This document shows positions 34,079 through 43,228 of a DNA stretch of 64,000 bases, piece after piece. Source of the stretch: Acidiphilium rubrum (GTDB taxonomy: Bacteria; Pseudomonadota; Alphaproteobacteria; Acetobacterales; Acetobacteraceae); assembly GCF_900156265.1 (NCBI RefSeq), contig NZ_FTNE01000001.1:272327-336326 (forward strand), read 5' to 3'. The position numbers were made by a program, and so were the translations under genes. The notes beneath the pieces are model-generated. The model did no database searches. It saw nothing but the letters and a program-made list of their open reading frames with translations, and was not told where the DNA came from. Position 1 is the stretch's first letter; each line of letters begins with the position of its first letter.

Positions 34079-36958
34079 TCAGCCCTGCGTGTTCTGCTTC
34101 ACGCCGGTGTCTGCCTGATCGGCCTTGTGCGAGTAGTCGAGCCCGTTGCGCCCCGGATAGGGCTTGCCCGGCATCATGCCTTCCCAGAGGATGTGATCAT
34201 AGGCGAGGGCGGGGATCTTGTCCTCGACCTTCCAGTCATAGCCTTTGGTCTTGGCCGACCACCAGGCCGCGTTGTGCATGTCGTGCCACAACGGTTCGCG
34301 CATCGCCTGGCTGGTCATCGGCAGGGTCGTCGCGGTCAGCGGTGCCGGTTCGGTCGCGTTGAACGTCCAGTTCTTGTCCTTGCGGCTGAACACATGGGCC
34401 ATCGGGCGTTCATAGGCGTCGTTCAGCGTCATCGGCGCCATGCCCATCACGTCCTCGATCGTGCGGATCATATTGACCGTGGTGTAGCGCGCATCGACCA
34501 CGGCGTGGTGCTTGACGTAGGGCCCGACGATGAACGCCTCGCTGCGGTGCGCATCGACATGGTCCGGCCCGTCCTGCGCATCGTCCTCGATCACGAAGAT
34601 CAGGGTATTCTTGGCGTAGGGCGAATGCGCCACCGTCTGGATCAGCTTGCCCACGGCGTAGTCATTGTCGGCAATCTGCAAGGCCGGGGTATTCACCCCA
34701 TCGATCGCGGTCGAGAAACTGCCGGTATGGTCGTGCATGAAGCGAACGAACTCGACCGAGGGCAGCTTGCCGTTCTTGACATAACCCTGGAACTCGCGTG
34801 CCCACTCGGCCTCGCGGAAGTAATCGGGCAGCGCGTTGTCAAAGCCGCGGAAATACGGATCGGTGTATTTCGCGAGCACCGGGTTGGTGCTGAACGACAC
34901 CTGGGTCTTGCTGGCGTAGGGATCGGTCAGCAGCGGAATGCCGCCTTTGGAGGTCGGCAGGCCGTAACGATCGAGATCGATGAAGAAACCGTAGTTGCGA
35001 ATGGTCAACCCCGCGCGCAGCGCATTGTCCCAGATATAGCCCTGCTGGAACTGACCCTTGGGACCATCCGGCGCGGCCACGTTGTTCTGGCCCGGCAGCA
35101 GGTTGGGATCGTTCGGGTAGAGCGGGTTTTCCGCCATGCGCGCGGCAAGCGTGGGCTCGGCGACCACCACGTTGCGGTTGTTGCCTTCCCAATCGTACGA
35201 CAGGCCACGCCCGGCATAGTTGACCGGCAGCGCCTTGGCACCGAAATCGGATTCGCGGGCCGAGGTGCTCCACGGCCAGCCGTTGCCGCTGACTTCGCCG
35301 GTGTCATAAAAATTATCGAGATCGACAAACTTGCGCGCGACCGCATGCACGTTCGGCGTGATCGTCTTGCCGAATTCCGCCAGCGCCGGATCGGAATTAC
35401 CCTCGCCGACATCGCCGAGGATCTGGTCGTAGGTGCGGTTTTCACGCACGATGTAGATCACGTGTTTGATGTGATGATGCAAGAATTCCATCATCGATCT
35501 GTCGCGGTCACTTTCGTGGAACCCGAAATTATTGTTCTGCGCCACGATATGGGTCAGCCGGTCCATCTCGGCGGCACCGGGCACCGGCATCGACAGGAAA
35601 CCCGCCTTCGAGAGTTGCAGAATATAGTCGTTGCTCAGCTGCGTCGGCGTGCACGAGCCCTTGGCATCCGCCGCGATCTTGAAATTGCAGGGGTTCGGTC
35701 CGGGGTTGCTCTTGCCGTTGACGATATAGAGCATCTTGCCGTCGGCGCTGACGCTGACGCTGTTCGGAAAATAGCCGGTCGGCAGCAGGCCGATCACTTC
35801 CGGCCGGGGTGTATTGAGCGCGATTACCGCGACCGAATTGGTGCCACCATTGGTCACGTACAGGCGGGTGCCGTCCGGCGACAGGGTGAGGCTGTTGGGC
35901 TCGGTGCCGTGGTAATAGGCCGGCAGACCCACGAAATTGCTCGGCGCCGTGGTATGAATGGTATCGACCACTTTATTGCTCGCGGTCGAAATCACCTGCA
36001 CGTCGGCTTCATTGTCGCACGACACGTAAAGCAGCGTGCCGGCCGCGTTGAGCACCATGCGGTTGGGGTTGCCGGTCGTCTTGATCCGCGCGGTGACGGT
36101 GGGTGTGCCGCTCAGCGAGACCACGTCGATCTCACGATCCCGCTCGCTCGACACATAGGCCGTGCTGCTGCCCTTGATCGCGACCCAATAGGGGTATTCG
36201 CCGCCGGCCACGCCATCCTGCGCGGGGTTGATGATGCCGGGGCGCAACGGCACCTCGGTCACAGCGCTGCTCGCCAGATCGATCACCGAAAGACTGTCGT
36301 TATAGAAATTCGCGACCACCAGCTTGCTGCCGTCCTGCGTCACCGCGAGCCCGGCCGCCTGCGGCTTAACCTCGAGCCCGTTGCCGCCCAGGTTGAGCGG
36401 CGGCTTCGCCAGCGCCAGATGACCCAGCGCGATCGGCGTGCCCTGCTCGGACCAGACGCCGTTCGACAAGGCAAACGTATGGACATTGTCGGTGACACCG
36501 CCCGAGACATAGAAATGCTGGCCATCCGGCGCGAAGGCGATGCCCATGAACGTGTCGGGCACCTGCAACACCTGCTTCTGCACCGGCGTGCCGTTCGAAA
36601 TATCATAGACGAACACGTATTCGTTCGAAGCCGACGGAATCACGTTCGCCGAAGCGTCTTCCACCAGATTATAGCCGCTGGTCAGGATCAGCAGGGTCTT
36701 GCCATCCGGGCTGACCGTGGTGGTCACCGCCTGGCCGGCGGTGTAGGTCGGGAACGCCGCAAGGCCCGGGTTCAGCGTGCCGAATTGCGCGCCGGGTGCC
36801 ACCGTGGGTGTGATGGTCTGGCCGCTCGGGGTCAGGACGCCGCCCAGCGGAATACCGCGTGGCTCCTTCGCACAACCGAGTTGGACGCTGACGAGCAACG
36901 CCGCAGAGGCGAGCAGCGTCGTCTTCAATAAAGCCTTAGCCGCCGGATTGGCGCGCAT
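34079..36958 (-). CDS. Secreted beta-propeller (YncE-like) / alkaline phosphatase-family phosphoesterase fusion
   Basis: A 959-residue exported protein. A signal peptide covers ~1-30 (LLKTTLLASAALLVSVQLGC; the Cys could be lipidated but its lipobox is poor). Residues ~45-450 are a YncE-type beta-propeller: repeats with SPDG, VIDLAS, LYVTNGGTNSVAVI. From ~470 on is a PF04185-type phosphoesterase: HVIYIVRENRTYDQILGDVGEG, with FVIEDDAQDGPDHVDAHR as the metal-binding region near 800. It should release phosphate from esters outside the cell or in the periplasm. I chose ATG 36958 because AGGGAGA sits 6 bases upstream; a start 6 codons earlier overlaps that site. It is divergent from the type II secretion operon and is a likely client of it. 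A long opposite-strand frame over it is a shadow. Confidence 0.88.
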   Translation of the reverse strand: MRANPAAKALLKTTLLASAALLVSVQLGCAKEPRGIPLGGVLTPSGQTITPTVAPGAQFGTLNPGLAAFPTYTAGQAVTTTVSPDGKTLLILTSGYNLVEDASANVIPSASNEYVFVYDISNGTPVQKQVLQVPDTFMGIAFAPDGQHFYVSGGVTDNVHTFALSNGVWSEQGTPIALGHLALAKPPLNLGGNGLEVKPQAAGLAVTQDGSKLVVANFYNDSLSVIDLASSAVTEVPLRPGIINPAQDGVAGGEYPYWVAIKGSSTAYVSSERDREIDVVSLSGTPTVTARIKTTGNPNRMVLNAAGTLLYVSCDNEADVQVISTASNKVVDTIHTTAPSNFVGLPAYYHGTEPNSLTLSPDGTRLYVTNGGTNSVAVIALNTPRPEVIGLLPTGYFPNSVSVSADGKMLYIVNGKSNPGPNPCNFKIAADAKGSCTPTQLSNDYILQLSKAGFLSMPVPGAAEMDRLTHIVAQNNNFGFHESDRDRSMMEFLHHHIKHVIYIVRENRTYDQILGDVGEGNSDPALAEFGKTITPNVHAVARKFVDLDNFYDTGEVSGNGWPWSTSARESDFGAKALPVNYAGRGLSYDWEGNNRNVVVAEPTLAARMAENPLYPNDPNLLPGQNNVAAPDGPKGQFQQGYIWDNALRAGLTIRNYGFFIDLDRYGLPTSKGGIPLLTDPYASKTQVSFSTNPVLAKYTDPYFRGFDNALPDYFREAEWAREFQGYVKNGKLPSVEFVRFMHDHTGSFSTAIDGVNTPALQIADNDYAVGKLIQTVAHSPYAKNTLIFVIEDDAQDGPDHVDAHRSEAFIVGPYVKHHAVVDARYTTVNMIRTIEDVMGMAPMTLNDAYERPMAHVFSRKDKNWTFNATEPAPLTATTLPMTSQAMREPLWHDMHNAAWWSAKTKGYDWKVEDKIPALAYDHILWEGMMPGKPYPGRNGLDYSHKADQADTGVKQNTQG

Positions 36959-37070
36959 CGGTATTCTCCCTGACATTCAAACATTACTGGCGCATGAACG
37001 ATTCATGCCTCCGCCGTGAGTAGATATCCGATGTTCACTCACCTGTGTGTGATCGATTGCGGTCATTTTA

Positions 37071-37088
37071 ATGACAGTTGCATGCCGG
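37071..37088 (-). promoter_or_regulatory. Candidate PhoB box upstream of the propeller-phosphoesterase gene
   Basis: On the minus strand: CCGGCAT, GCAA, CTGTCAT. Two 7-mers 11 bases apart match the PhoB half-site CTGTCAT at 5/7 and 7/7. It lies 113 bp upstream of the phosphoesterase ATG (36958). A -10 at the ideal distance is not obvious, which lowers confidence. Confidence 0.45.
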
Positions 37089-37197
37089 ATTGCCTCCGGC
37101 GGCGCGCAGCAGATTTCCCTGATTTGTCATAATCGGCCGGCTCCGGTTGGGGCAAAGGCAGCGCATAACCCACGCCGCCACCATCACGAGAAACCGA

Positions 37198-38853
37198 GTG
37201 CTCGATCATACCGCCCAACCCGACCCGCCGGACCTCGCAGCCTATCTGCTCGCGACCGGCCAGATCGATGCGACCGGATTGGCGCGCGCCGATACCATCG
37301 TTGCCGAATCTGACCAGAGCCGCGCGGCGGCAATGGTCCAGCTCGGCCTGATCGGCGAGCGCAGCCTGGCGCTGGCCTATGCGACCATGCTCTCCCTGCG
37401 CCTGCTCGACCCCGCCGATTACCCGGCCGCACCGGTCCTGCCCGAGCGGCTCCGCCCGCGCTTCCTGCGGGATGCGCGCGCCCTGCCGATCGCGCTCGAG
37501 GCGGGGGTGCTGCATCTCGCGATGGTCGATCCCGAACGCGATTTCGTGCGCGATGCGATCGCGGCGGCGACCGGGCTTGCGATCCGCATCGCGATCGCGG
37601 TGCCGATCGATCTCGATGCGGCGCTCGCCCGCCTCTACCCCGATACCGAGCTTGCCGCCGCGACCGCCGAGCCCGAGGAACCGAACGAGGCGGATGCGGA
37701 ACGGCTGAAGGATCTGGCGAGCGAAGCGCCGGTGATCCGCCTGGTCAATCAGCTCATCGCCCGCGCGGTCGAGACCCAGGCGTCCGACATCCATATCGAG
37801 CCGGAGGAAGACCGCCTGCGCATCCGCTATCGCTACGACGGCGCGCTGGTCGAGGCCGAGACCCAACCCGCCGCGATGGCGCCGGCGATCATGTCGCGCA
37901 TCAAGATCATGGCGCGGCTCGACATCGCAGAGCGCCGCCTGCCGCAGGATGGGCGGATCAAGCTCGCCGTGCGCGGCCATGAGGTCGATTTCCGCGTCTC
38001 CTCGATTCCGTCGCTGCATGGCGAAACGATTTCGATCCGCGTGCTGGACCGGGGCGCGGTGCGGTTCGATTTCGCCGCACTCGGGCTCGATCCTGGCATC
38101 ACCGCGCAATTCCGCACGGCGCTGGCGGCCCGCAACGGCATCGTGCTGGTGACCGGCCCGACCGGCAGCGGCAAGACGACGACGCTATATACCGCCCTCG
38201 CCTCGCTCGATGGCGTGGCGCGCAACATCACCACGATCGAAGACCCGATCGAGTATCAGTTGCGCGGGGTCAATCAGAGCCAGGTCAAGCCGCAGATCGG
38301 GCTCGATTTCGCGCAACTGCTGCGCGCCTTGCTGCGCCAGGACCCGGACGTGATCATGGTCGGTGAAATCCGCGATCTGGAAACCGCGCAGATCGCGGCG
38401 CGCGCGGCCCTCACCGGCCATCTCGTGCTCTCGACCCTGCACACCAATTCGGCGGCAGCGACGGTGACGCGGCTGCGCGACATGGGGCTTGAGCCCTATC
38501 TGATCGCCTCGGTGTTGCGCGGCGTGCTGGCGCAGCGCCTGATCCGGCGGTTGTGCGATGCGTGCAAGCGCCCGGCGCGGATCGATGCGGGGTTCGCCCG
38601 GCGCTTTTCGATCGATGACGGTGCCACGATCTTTCATCCCGTCGGCTGCGCCGCCTGCCGCGGCACCGGGTATCGTGGCCGGCGGGCGATCGCCGAGTTC
38701 CTGGTGCCGGATGCCACGATCGGCACGCTGCTGGCCGATGGCGCGAGCGAGGCGGCGATCGCCGGCGCGGCGGGCATGCGGAGCTTGGCGCTGGCCGCGG
38801 TCGACGCCGTCGTCGCCGGCGAAACATCGATGGCAGAAAGCGCATCCTTTTGA
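37198..38853 (+). CDS. gspE: Type II secretion ATPase GspE
   Basis: About 551 residues; cytoplasmic hexameric ATPase powering pseudopilus assembly. Walker A is GPTGSGKTTTLY, the Asp box TTIEDPIEY, Walker B LLRQDPDVIMVGEIRD and the His box ALTGHLVLSTLHTN. Near the C-terminus two CxxC pairs (LCDACKRP and GCAACRGTG) form the GspE zinc site. An N1E/MshEN-like domain occupies the first ~150 residues. I prefer GTG 37198 (GAGA 6 bases before) over TTG 37147; no ATG is available. It is the first gene of the gsp operon, divergent from the phosphoesterase gene. Confidence 0.9.
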   Translation: MLDHTAQPDPPDLAAYLLATGQIDATGLARADTIVAESDQSRAAAMVQLGLIGERSLALAYATMLSLRLLDPADYPAAPVLPERLRPRFLRDARALPIALEAGVLHLAMVDPERDFVRDAIAAATGLAIRIAIAVPIDLDAALARLYPDTELAAATAEPEEPNEADAERLKDLASEAPVIRLVNQLIARAVETQASDIHIEPEEDRLRIRYRYDGALVEAETQPAAMAPAIMSRIKIMARLDIAERRLPQDGRIKLAVRGHEVDFRVSSIPSLHGETISIRVLDRGAVRFDFAALGLDPGITAQFRTALAARNGIVLVTGPTGSGKTTTLYTALASLDGVARNITTIEDPIEYQLRGVNQSQVKPQIGLDFAQLLRALLRQDPDVIMVGEIRDLETAQIAARAALTGHLVLSTLHTNSAAATVTRLRDMGLEPYLIASVLRGVLAQRLIRRLCDACKRPARIDAGFARRFSIDDGATIFHPVGCAACRGTGYRGRRAIAEFLVPDATIGTLLADGASEAAIAGAAGMRSLALAAVDAVVAGETSMAESASF

Positions 38854-38927
38854 AACTGGCCGCCAAACGACTCCCAAGCCCGATCCCTCGGCGGCGCCCG
38901 CGCCGAACCCCGTATCCCGGATTCACG

Positions 38928-38961
38928 AAAGTTTTTTGGTTCTTTTTTCCAAAAAAGAACG
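38928..38961. repeat. Single copy of the T/A palindrome repeat between gspE and gspF
   Basis: GTTCTTTTTT (38939-38948), CC, AAAAAAGAAC (38951-38960): a perfect 10-bp inverted repeat preceded by GAAAGTTTTTTG. The stretch is nearly identical to 9625-9658. It ends 11 bp before the gspF ATG and takes the place of a ribosome site; it could attenuate or insulate gspF expression. Confidence 0.7.
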
Positions 38962-38971
38962 TCTTCCTGCC

Positions 38972-40189
38972 ATGCTGACCTTCACCTACCGCACCCTCGA
39001 CCGCACCGGTGCCGAATCCCGCACCACGATCGAAGCCGCATCCGAACCCGATGCCATCGCAACGCTCAAGCAGCGCGGCCTGATCCTGCTCGGCCCGGAT
39101 CGGCCCGGCCGGTTCGACCTGCGCGCCTTGCTGGCCACCGAGATCGGCGGTGCGCGCCTGTCGGCGAGCGAGCGGGCCGATTTCACGCGCGAACTGGCCT
39201 CGATGCTGCAAGCCGGGCTCGATCTGGAACGATCCCTGCGCTTCGCCGGCGAGATCGCGTCGCGCGCGCGGATGCGCCGGATCATCGAGCATCTGCGCGA
39301 TCAGGTGCGCGATGGTGCCTCCCTCGCGCAGGCGCTGAGCGCGGAGGCGGCGAGTTTTCCGCGCCTGTATATCGGCCTCGTCCGCGCGGGCGAGGAATCC
39401 GGCTCGCTGGCGGGCACGCTGGAAAACCTGGCAGAGCTGCTCGAAAAATCCCGCTCGCTCCGCGCCTCGATCATGGCATCGCTGACCTATCCGGCGCTGC
39501 TGCTGATCGCGGCGATCGGGGCGATCGGGTTCCTGCTGACCGATGTGCTGCCGGAATTCGTGCCGATTTTCGCGGAAAACGGCGTGAAACTGCCGGGGTC
39601 GACCCGGCTGCTGCTGGCCCTCGGGCATGGCTGTGCGGTCGGCTGGCCCTATGCGCTGGTATTCGCGATCCTGGGTGGATTGGGTTTGCGCGCCTTGCTG
39701 CACCGGCCCGGGCCGCGCCTGTCGGTCGATGGGATGTTGCTGCGCCTGCCGGTCGCCGGCGCCTTGCTGCGTGAGGCGGTGGCGGCACGGCTGACCCGCA
39801 CGCTCGGCGTGCTGCTGACCAACGGCGTCGCCCTGGTGCCGGCGCTGGCGATCGTGCAGGAGGTGATCGGCAATCGCGCCGCCGCCGCCGCGATCGCCGG
39901 TGCCACCGAGGCCGCGCGGCGCGGCGCCGGCCTCGCGCGCGGGCTGGAGAGCGCGGGCCTGCTGCCGATCCGCGCGATCCATCTGCTGCGGCTCGGCGAG
40001 GAGACCGGCCAACTCGGCCCGATGGCGCTGCGGGCCGCGGCAATCCACGAGGAACGCACCAGGCTCGGCGTCGAAAAACTCGTCGCACTGCTGGTGCCGG
40101 CGATCACGGTGGCGATGGGTGCGGCAATCGGGTTCATCGTGTCCTCGCTGCTGCTCGCGATGCTGGGGCTCGACCAGCTTGCCCGCTGA
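38972..40189 (+). CDS. gspF: Type II secretion inner-membrane platform protein GspF
   Basis: A 405-residue polytopic membrane protein with two T2SSF domains (about 70-195 and 275-395): FTRELASMLQAGLDLERSLRF and RLTRTLGVLLTNGVALVPALAI, each followed by a membrane segment (LTYPALLLIAAIGAIGFLLTDVLPEFV; VPAITVAMGAAIGFIVSSLLLAML). It anchors GspE to the pseudopilus base. The start ATG 38972 sits directly after a palindromic repeat and lacks a Shine-Dalgarno sequence. It overlaps gspH by 11 bp. Confidence 0.92.
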   Translation: MLTFTYRTLDRTGAESRTTIEAASEPDAIATLKQRGLILLGPDRPGRFDLRALLATEIGGARLSASERADFTRELASMLQAGLDLERSLRFAGEIASRARMRRIIEHLRDQVRDGASLAQALSAEAASFPRLYIGLVRAGEESGSLAGTLENLAELLEKSRSLRASIMASLTYPALLLIAAIGAIGFLLTDVLPEFVPIFAENGVKLPGSTRLLLALGHGCAVGWPYALVFAILGGLGLRALLHRPGPRLSVDGMLLRLPVAGALLREAVAARLTRTLGVLLTNGVALVPALAIVQEVIGNRAAAAAIAGATEAARRGAGLARGLESAGLLPIRAIHLLRLGEETGQLGPMALRAAAIHEERTRLGVEKLVALLVPAITVAMGAAIGFIVSSLLLAMLGLDQLAR

Positions 40190-40637
40190 GCCCGATGCCG
40201 GGTTCACCCTGCTCGAAGTGATCGTGGTGGTCGTGATCCTCGGCCTGGCGCTCGGCATGGTGGCGAGCAACGGGCCGATGCGCAGCCCGCGCCTCGCCCA
40301 GGCGGCGGCGGCGCGCGATATCCGCCAGAGCCTGCAGGATGCCGCGGCGCGCGCCATCGCGCAGGATCGCACGACGGTGTTCCGGCTCGATCCGGCCAGC
40401 GGCGTCTGGCGCGAAGGCGCGCGCACCGGCACGGTACCCGCCGGCACCCACATCATATTTCGCGGCGTCGCTGGATTTGCCGCGCGCGAAGGCTCGCTCG
40501 GCACGGTGATGTTCACACCCGATGGCAGCGCCAGCGGCGGGCGCATCACCCTCGCCGGTCCGGCCGGCGTGCGGGTCATCGCGATCGACTGGCTGACCGG
40601 GCGGATCAAAATCGATGCGCCAGACCCCGGACGATAG
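40179..40637 (+). CDS. gspH: Type II secretion minor pseudopilin GspH
   Basis: A 152-residue prepilin. The processing site and N-terminal helix read DAG|FTLLEVIVVVVILGLALGM with the conserved Glu+5. The globular part has the GspH-like pattern (ARAIAQDRTTVFRLDPASG, IIFRGVAGF). Leader is very short (LPAEPDAG). No ATG fits, so TTG 40179, inside the end of gspF, is the likely start. It could instead serve as a divergent major pseudopilin, since no gspG is present, but the length and C-terminal pattern favour GspH. Confidence 0.82.
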   Translation: MPAEPDAGFTLLEVIVVVVILGLALGMVASNGPMRSPRLAQAAAARDIRQSLQDAAARAIAQDRTTVFRLDPASGVWREGARTGTVPAGTHIIFRGVAGFAAREGSLGTVMFTPDGSASGGRITLAGPAGVRVIAIDWLTGRIKIDAPDPGR

Positions 40638-40992
40638 CGGCTTCCTGCTGCTGGAAACGCTGATCGCCTTCGTCATCGCGGCGCTGGCGCTGGCGGTGCT
40701 GTATCGTGCCGCGTTCGACGGCGCGGCCTCGGTTGCGGTATCGCGCCAGGAAACCGCGGCGCTCGACCGCGCGCAGTCGCGCCTCGCCGCCTTGCGCGTG
40801 ATGGCCCCGGCGCATCGCTACGTGCATACCGGGCCGGACGGTGCGGGGTTTTTCTACCGCGAAACCGCGACCCGCCTGGCCGCCCCGCATGGTGCCGCGA
40901 TGGTCGCGGTCCGGATCCGCGTGACCGAACGCTGGGGTACCGCCGGCCGCGCCGTGACGCTGACCAGCCTGGTCGCGGTACCAGCGCAATGA
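40615..40992 (+). CDS. gspI: Type II secretion minor pseudopilin GspI
   Basis: 125 residues: leader MRQTPDDSG then FLLLETLIAFVIAALALAVLY, a prepilin helix with Glu+5. The small C-terminal domain fits GspI, which nucleates the pseudopilus tip with GspJ and GspK. It overlaps gspH by 23 bp and gspJ by 4 bp. First residue after the cleavage site is Phe, as usual. Confidence 0.82.
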   Translation: MRQTPDDSGFLLLETLIAFVIAALALAVLYRAAFDGAASVAVSRQETAALDRAQSRLAALRVMAPAHRYVHTGPDGAGFFYRETATRLAAPHGAAMVAVRIRVTERWGTAGRAVTLTSLVAVPAQ

Positions 40993-41579
40993 GGCGCGAG
41001 GCCGGCTTCACCCTGCTCGAAATGATGGTGGCACTGGTCGTCCTCGGCCTGTTGCTGGTCGGTCTGGCCCAGGGGATCGGTTTCGGGCTGGGCACCTATG
41101 CGCGGCAATCCGCCGTGCTCGCCCAGGCGGGGCGGCAGGTCGCGGTCGATCGGGCATTGCGCCGGCTGATCACCCAGGCGCGGCCGGGGCAGGCGGCGGG
41201 CAGCGCCCATGCGCTGCACCTGATCACGACGCTGCCGGACGCGGTCGCAGGCCATGACCGATGGATCGATGCGACGATCGCGGTCGATCGGCAGCACGAT
41301 CTGGTCCTGACCTGGTCGCCGCATCGCGCCGGTGTGGCACTGCGCCCGGCAGCAACGCCGCAGGTCGAGCGCCTCGCCCGCGGCGTGCGGCGGCTCGACG
41401 TCGGCTATTGGTGGCCGCGCACGGTGTTCGGCGCACCGGTGTGGCAGACGCGCGGCCCGGCCGGCGGCCTGCCCCGCCTGATCCGGCTGCGCCTCGTCGG
41501 CATCGGCCCTCATCATCGGCCCGCGCAGGCGCCGTGGCCCGATCTGATCGCCGCTCCGGCGCTCGCCACCGCGCACTGA
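40989..41579 (+). CDS. gspJ: Type II secretion minor pseudopilin GspJ
   Basis: 196 residues: leader MRREAG then FTLLEMMVALVVLGLLLVGL, with the prepilin Glu+5. The longer C-terminal domain and its place between gspI and the gspL/M/N block match GspJ. Start overlaps the gspI stop (ATGA). A 49-bp gap to gspL follows, the only gap in this part of the operon. Confidence 0.85.
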   Translation: MRREAGFTLLEMMVALVVLGLLLVGLAQGIGFGLGTYARQSAVLAQAGRQVAVDRALRRLITQARPGQAAGSAHALHLITTLPDAVAGHDRWIDATIAVDRQHDLVLTWSPHRAGVALRPAATPQVERLARGVRRLDVGYWWPRTVFGAPVWQTRGPAGGLPRLIRLRLVGIGPHHRPAQAPWPDLIAAPALATAH

Positions 41580-41628
41580 CATGAAAGCTTCATTTTTCAA
41601 AACCCTGTCAGCACGTCACTAGGGCGCC

Positions 41629-42642
41629 ATGGAATTGTTCCGCTGGTATGGCGCGATGATTGGATCGCTGCTGCCCGCGCCCGTGCGCGCCATGATGGCC
41701 GGCGGCGGCTCTGGCCTGGTCGTCACCGCCGATCCCGCCGCACCCGAGCGGGCGGTGGTGGCGTTGCGCGCACGCGGCGGGCTGCGCGATCTCGGCACGC
41801 TCGGCGCGCTGCCCACCCTGTCACCCGCGCTGCGCCGTGCTGCGACACTGGTGCTCACCGCGCCGGCCCGGCTGATCCTGACCACCACGATCACGCTGCC
41901 GCTGGCGGCGGAACGGCATCTGGCGACCGCGGTCGCCTTCGAGATGGATCGGCTGACACCGTTCGACGCCGCGGAAATCTGGTTCGACACCGAAATCCTG
42001 CGGCGCGACCGCGCTTCCGGGCTGCTGGCGCTGCGCCTCGCGATCCTGCCGCGCCACAGCGTTGCCCCGCTGCTCGATGCGTTGGCCGCCGCCGGGCTGC
42101 ACGCCACCCGCATCGAAGCTCCCGCGAGCGATGGCATGACGAGCCTGACGCTCGACCACGCCGCACCGCCCGCGCGGCGGCTCGATCGGGTGTTGGCCGC
42201 CATGTGCGGGCTGCTGGCGCTGGCGTGTCTGATCATTCCGCTGGCGCGCCAGCAGATCGACCTTGCCGCCCTCGCGGCCCAGCGCAGCGCGCTCGCGCAG
42301 CCCCTGCACGAGGCCGAAGCGCTGCGCGCTCGGCTGGTCGCCGCGAGCGATGGCGCCGCGACGCTCGCGCGCGAACAGGCGCGTGAAGGCGATGCGCTGG
42401 CGGCGCTGGCCGCGATCACCACGGCGCTGCCCGATCGCAGTTTCCTGACCGATGTTTCGTTCCGCCACGGCGTCGCGACGCTTGATGGCGAGTCGCCGAA
42501 CGCAGCCGGTCTGGTCGCCGCGCTGTCGGCCGATCACCGCTTCGCCGATCCCGCCTTCGCCGCACCGGTCACCCGCGCGCTCAACGAACGCGCCGATATT
42601 TTCTCGATCAAGGTGAAAGTCCGCCAGCATGGCCCGCGCTAG
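41629..42642 (+). CDS. gspL: Type II secretion protein GspL (PilN-like C-terminal part)
   Basis: A 337-residue inner-membrane protein. The N-terminal half is an actin-like cytoplasmic domain (LILTTTITLPLAAERHLATAVAFEMDRLTPF, as in GspL/PilM). One membrane segment lies at ~188-206 and is followed by a periplasmic coiled region and ferredoxin-like domain resembling PilN. GspL couples GspE to the membrane platform. It overlaps gspM by 14 bp. Confidence 0.83.
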   Translation: MELFRWYGAMIGSLLPAPVRAMMAGGGSGLVVTADPAAPERAVVALRARGGLRDLGTLGALPTLSPALRRAATLVLTAPARLILTTTITLPLAAERHLATAVAFEMDRLTPFDAAEIWFDTEILRRDRASGLLALRLAILPRHSVAPLLDALAAAGLHATRIEAPASDGMTSLTLDHAAPPARRLDRVLAAMCGLLALACLIIPLARQQIDLAALAAQRSALAQPLHEAEALRARLVAASDGAATLAREQAREGDALAALAAITTALPDRSFLTDVSFRHGVATLDGESPNAAGLVAALSADHRFADPAFAAPVTRALNERADIFSIKVKVRQHGPR

Positions 42643-43228
42643 GCTGATCGATGGTGGCAGGCTCGATCTGCCGACCGGCCGCGCCGGCCAGGCGGCAGCG
42701 CTCGGTCTGACGCTGGCCGGTCTGCTGGTGGTGTGGTTCGGCCTGATCGCACCCGGCCTGTCACGGTACGACGCCCGCGCGCAAAGGATCGCCGAGCGCC
42801 GCTTGATGATCGCCCACGAACGCGCCCTGATCGCCGCCCTGCCGGCCTTGCAGCGCCGGATTATCGCGTTGCGCCGGGGTGACATCGCGACCACCGCCCT
42901 GCTCACCGGCGGGTCGGATGCGGTGGCGGGTGCGGCGCTGCAGGGCGATGTGCAGGCGCTGGCCTTGCGGCAGGGTATCACGCTCGATTCCGCCGAGATT
43001 CTCACCACCGTGAAAACCGGCGATGTCCGCCGGATTCCGCTGCGGATCAGCCTGACCACCGACTATCCCCGGCTGATCGCGCTGCTGGGCGCGATCGGGG
43101 CGGCCGCGCCGCGCATGCTGGTCGATGATCTGTCGCTGCACGCGACCGGCCTGCCCGATCCGGGGCGCGATCTGCCGATCCGCGCCAGCTTCACCATCTC
43201 GGCGTTCCGCGCCGCGCAACCCCGATGA
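42629..43228 (+). CDS. gspM: Type II secretion protein GspM
   Basis: 199 residues with a single N-terminal membrane anchor at ~24-43 (AALGLTLAGLLVVWFGLIAPG), a coiled-coil stretch (~50-85) and a small periplasmic domain (TLDSAEILTTVKTGDVRRIPLRISLTTDY split). This is the GspM/PilO-like layout; GspM pairs with GspL. Overlaps gspL and the next gene. Confidence 0.78.
   Translation: MARARLIDGGRLDLPTGRAGQAAALGLTLAGLLVVWFGLIAPGLSRYDARAQRIAERRLMIAHERALIAALPALQRRIIALRRGDIATTALLTGGSDAVAGAALQGDVQALALRQGITLDSAEILTTVKTGDVRRIPLRISLTTDYPRLIALLGAIGAAAPRMLVDDLSLHATGLPDPGRDLPIRASFTISAFRAAQPR

Noticed and set aside
34049..36931. A 960-codon open frame on the plus strand
   Set aside because: It lies antisense to the propeller-phosphoesterase gene, which has a signal peptide, ribosome site and family motifs. 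The plus frame has only low-complexity Arg/His/Gly-rich sequence typical of a high-GC shadow.
38411..40609. A 732-codon minus-strand frame over gspE-gspF-gspH
   Set aside because: Shadow of three well-supported T2SS genes; the open frame follows from high GC at third positions.
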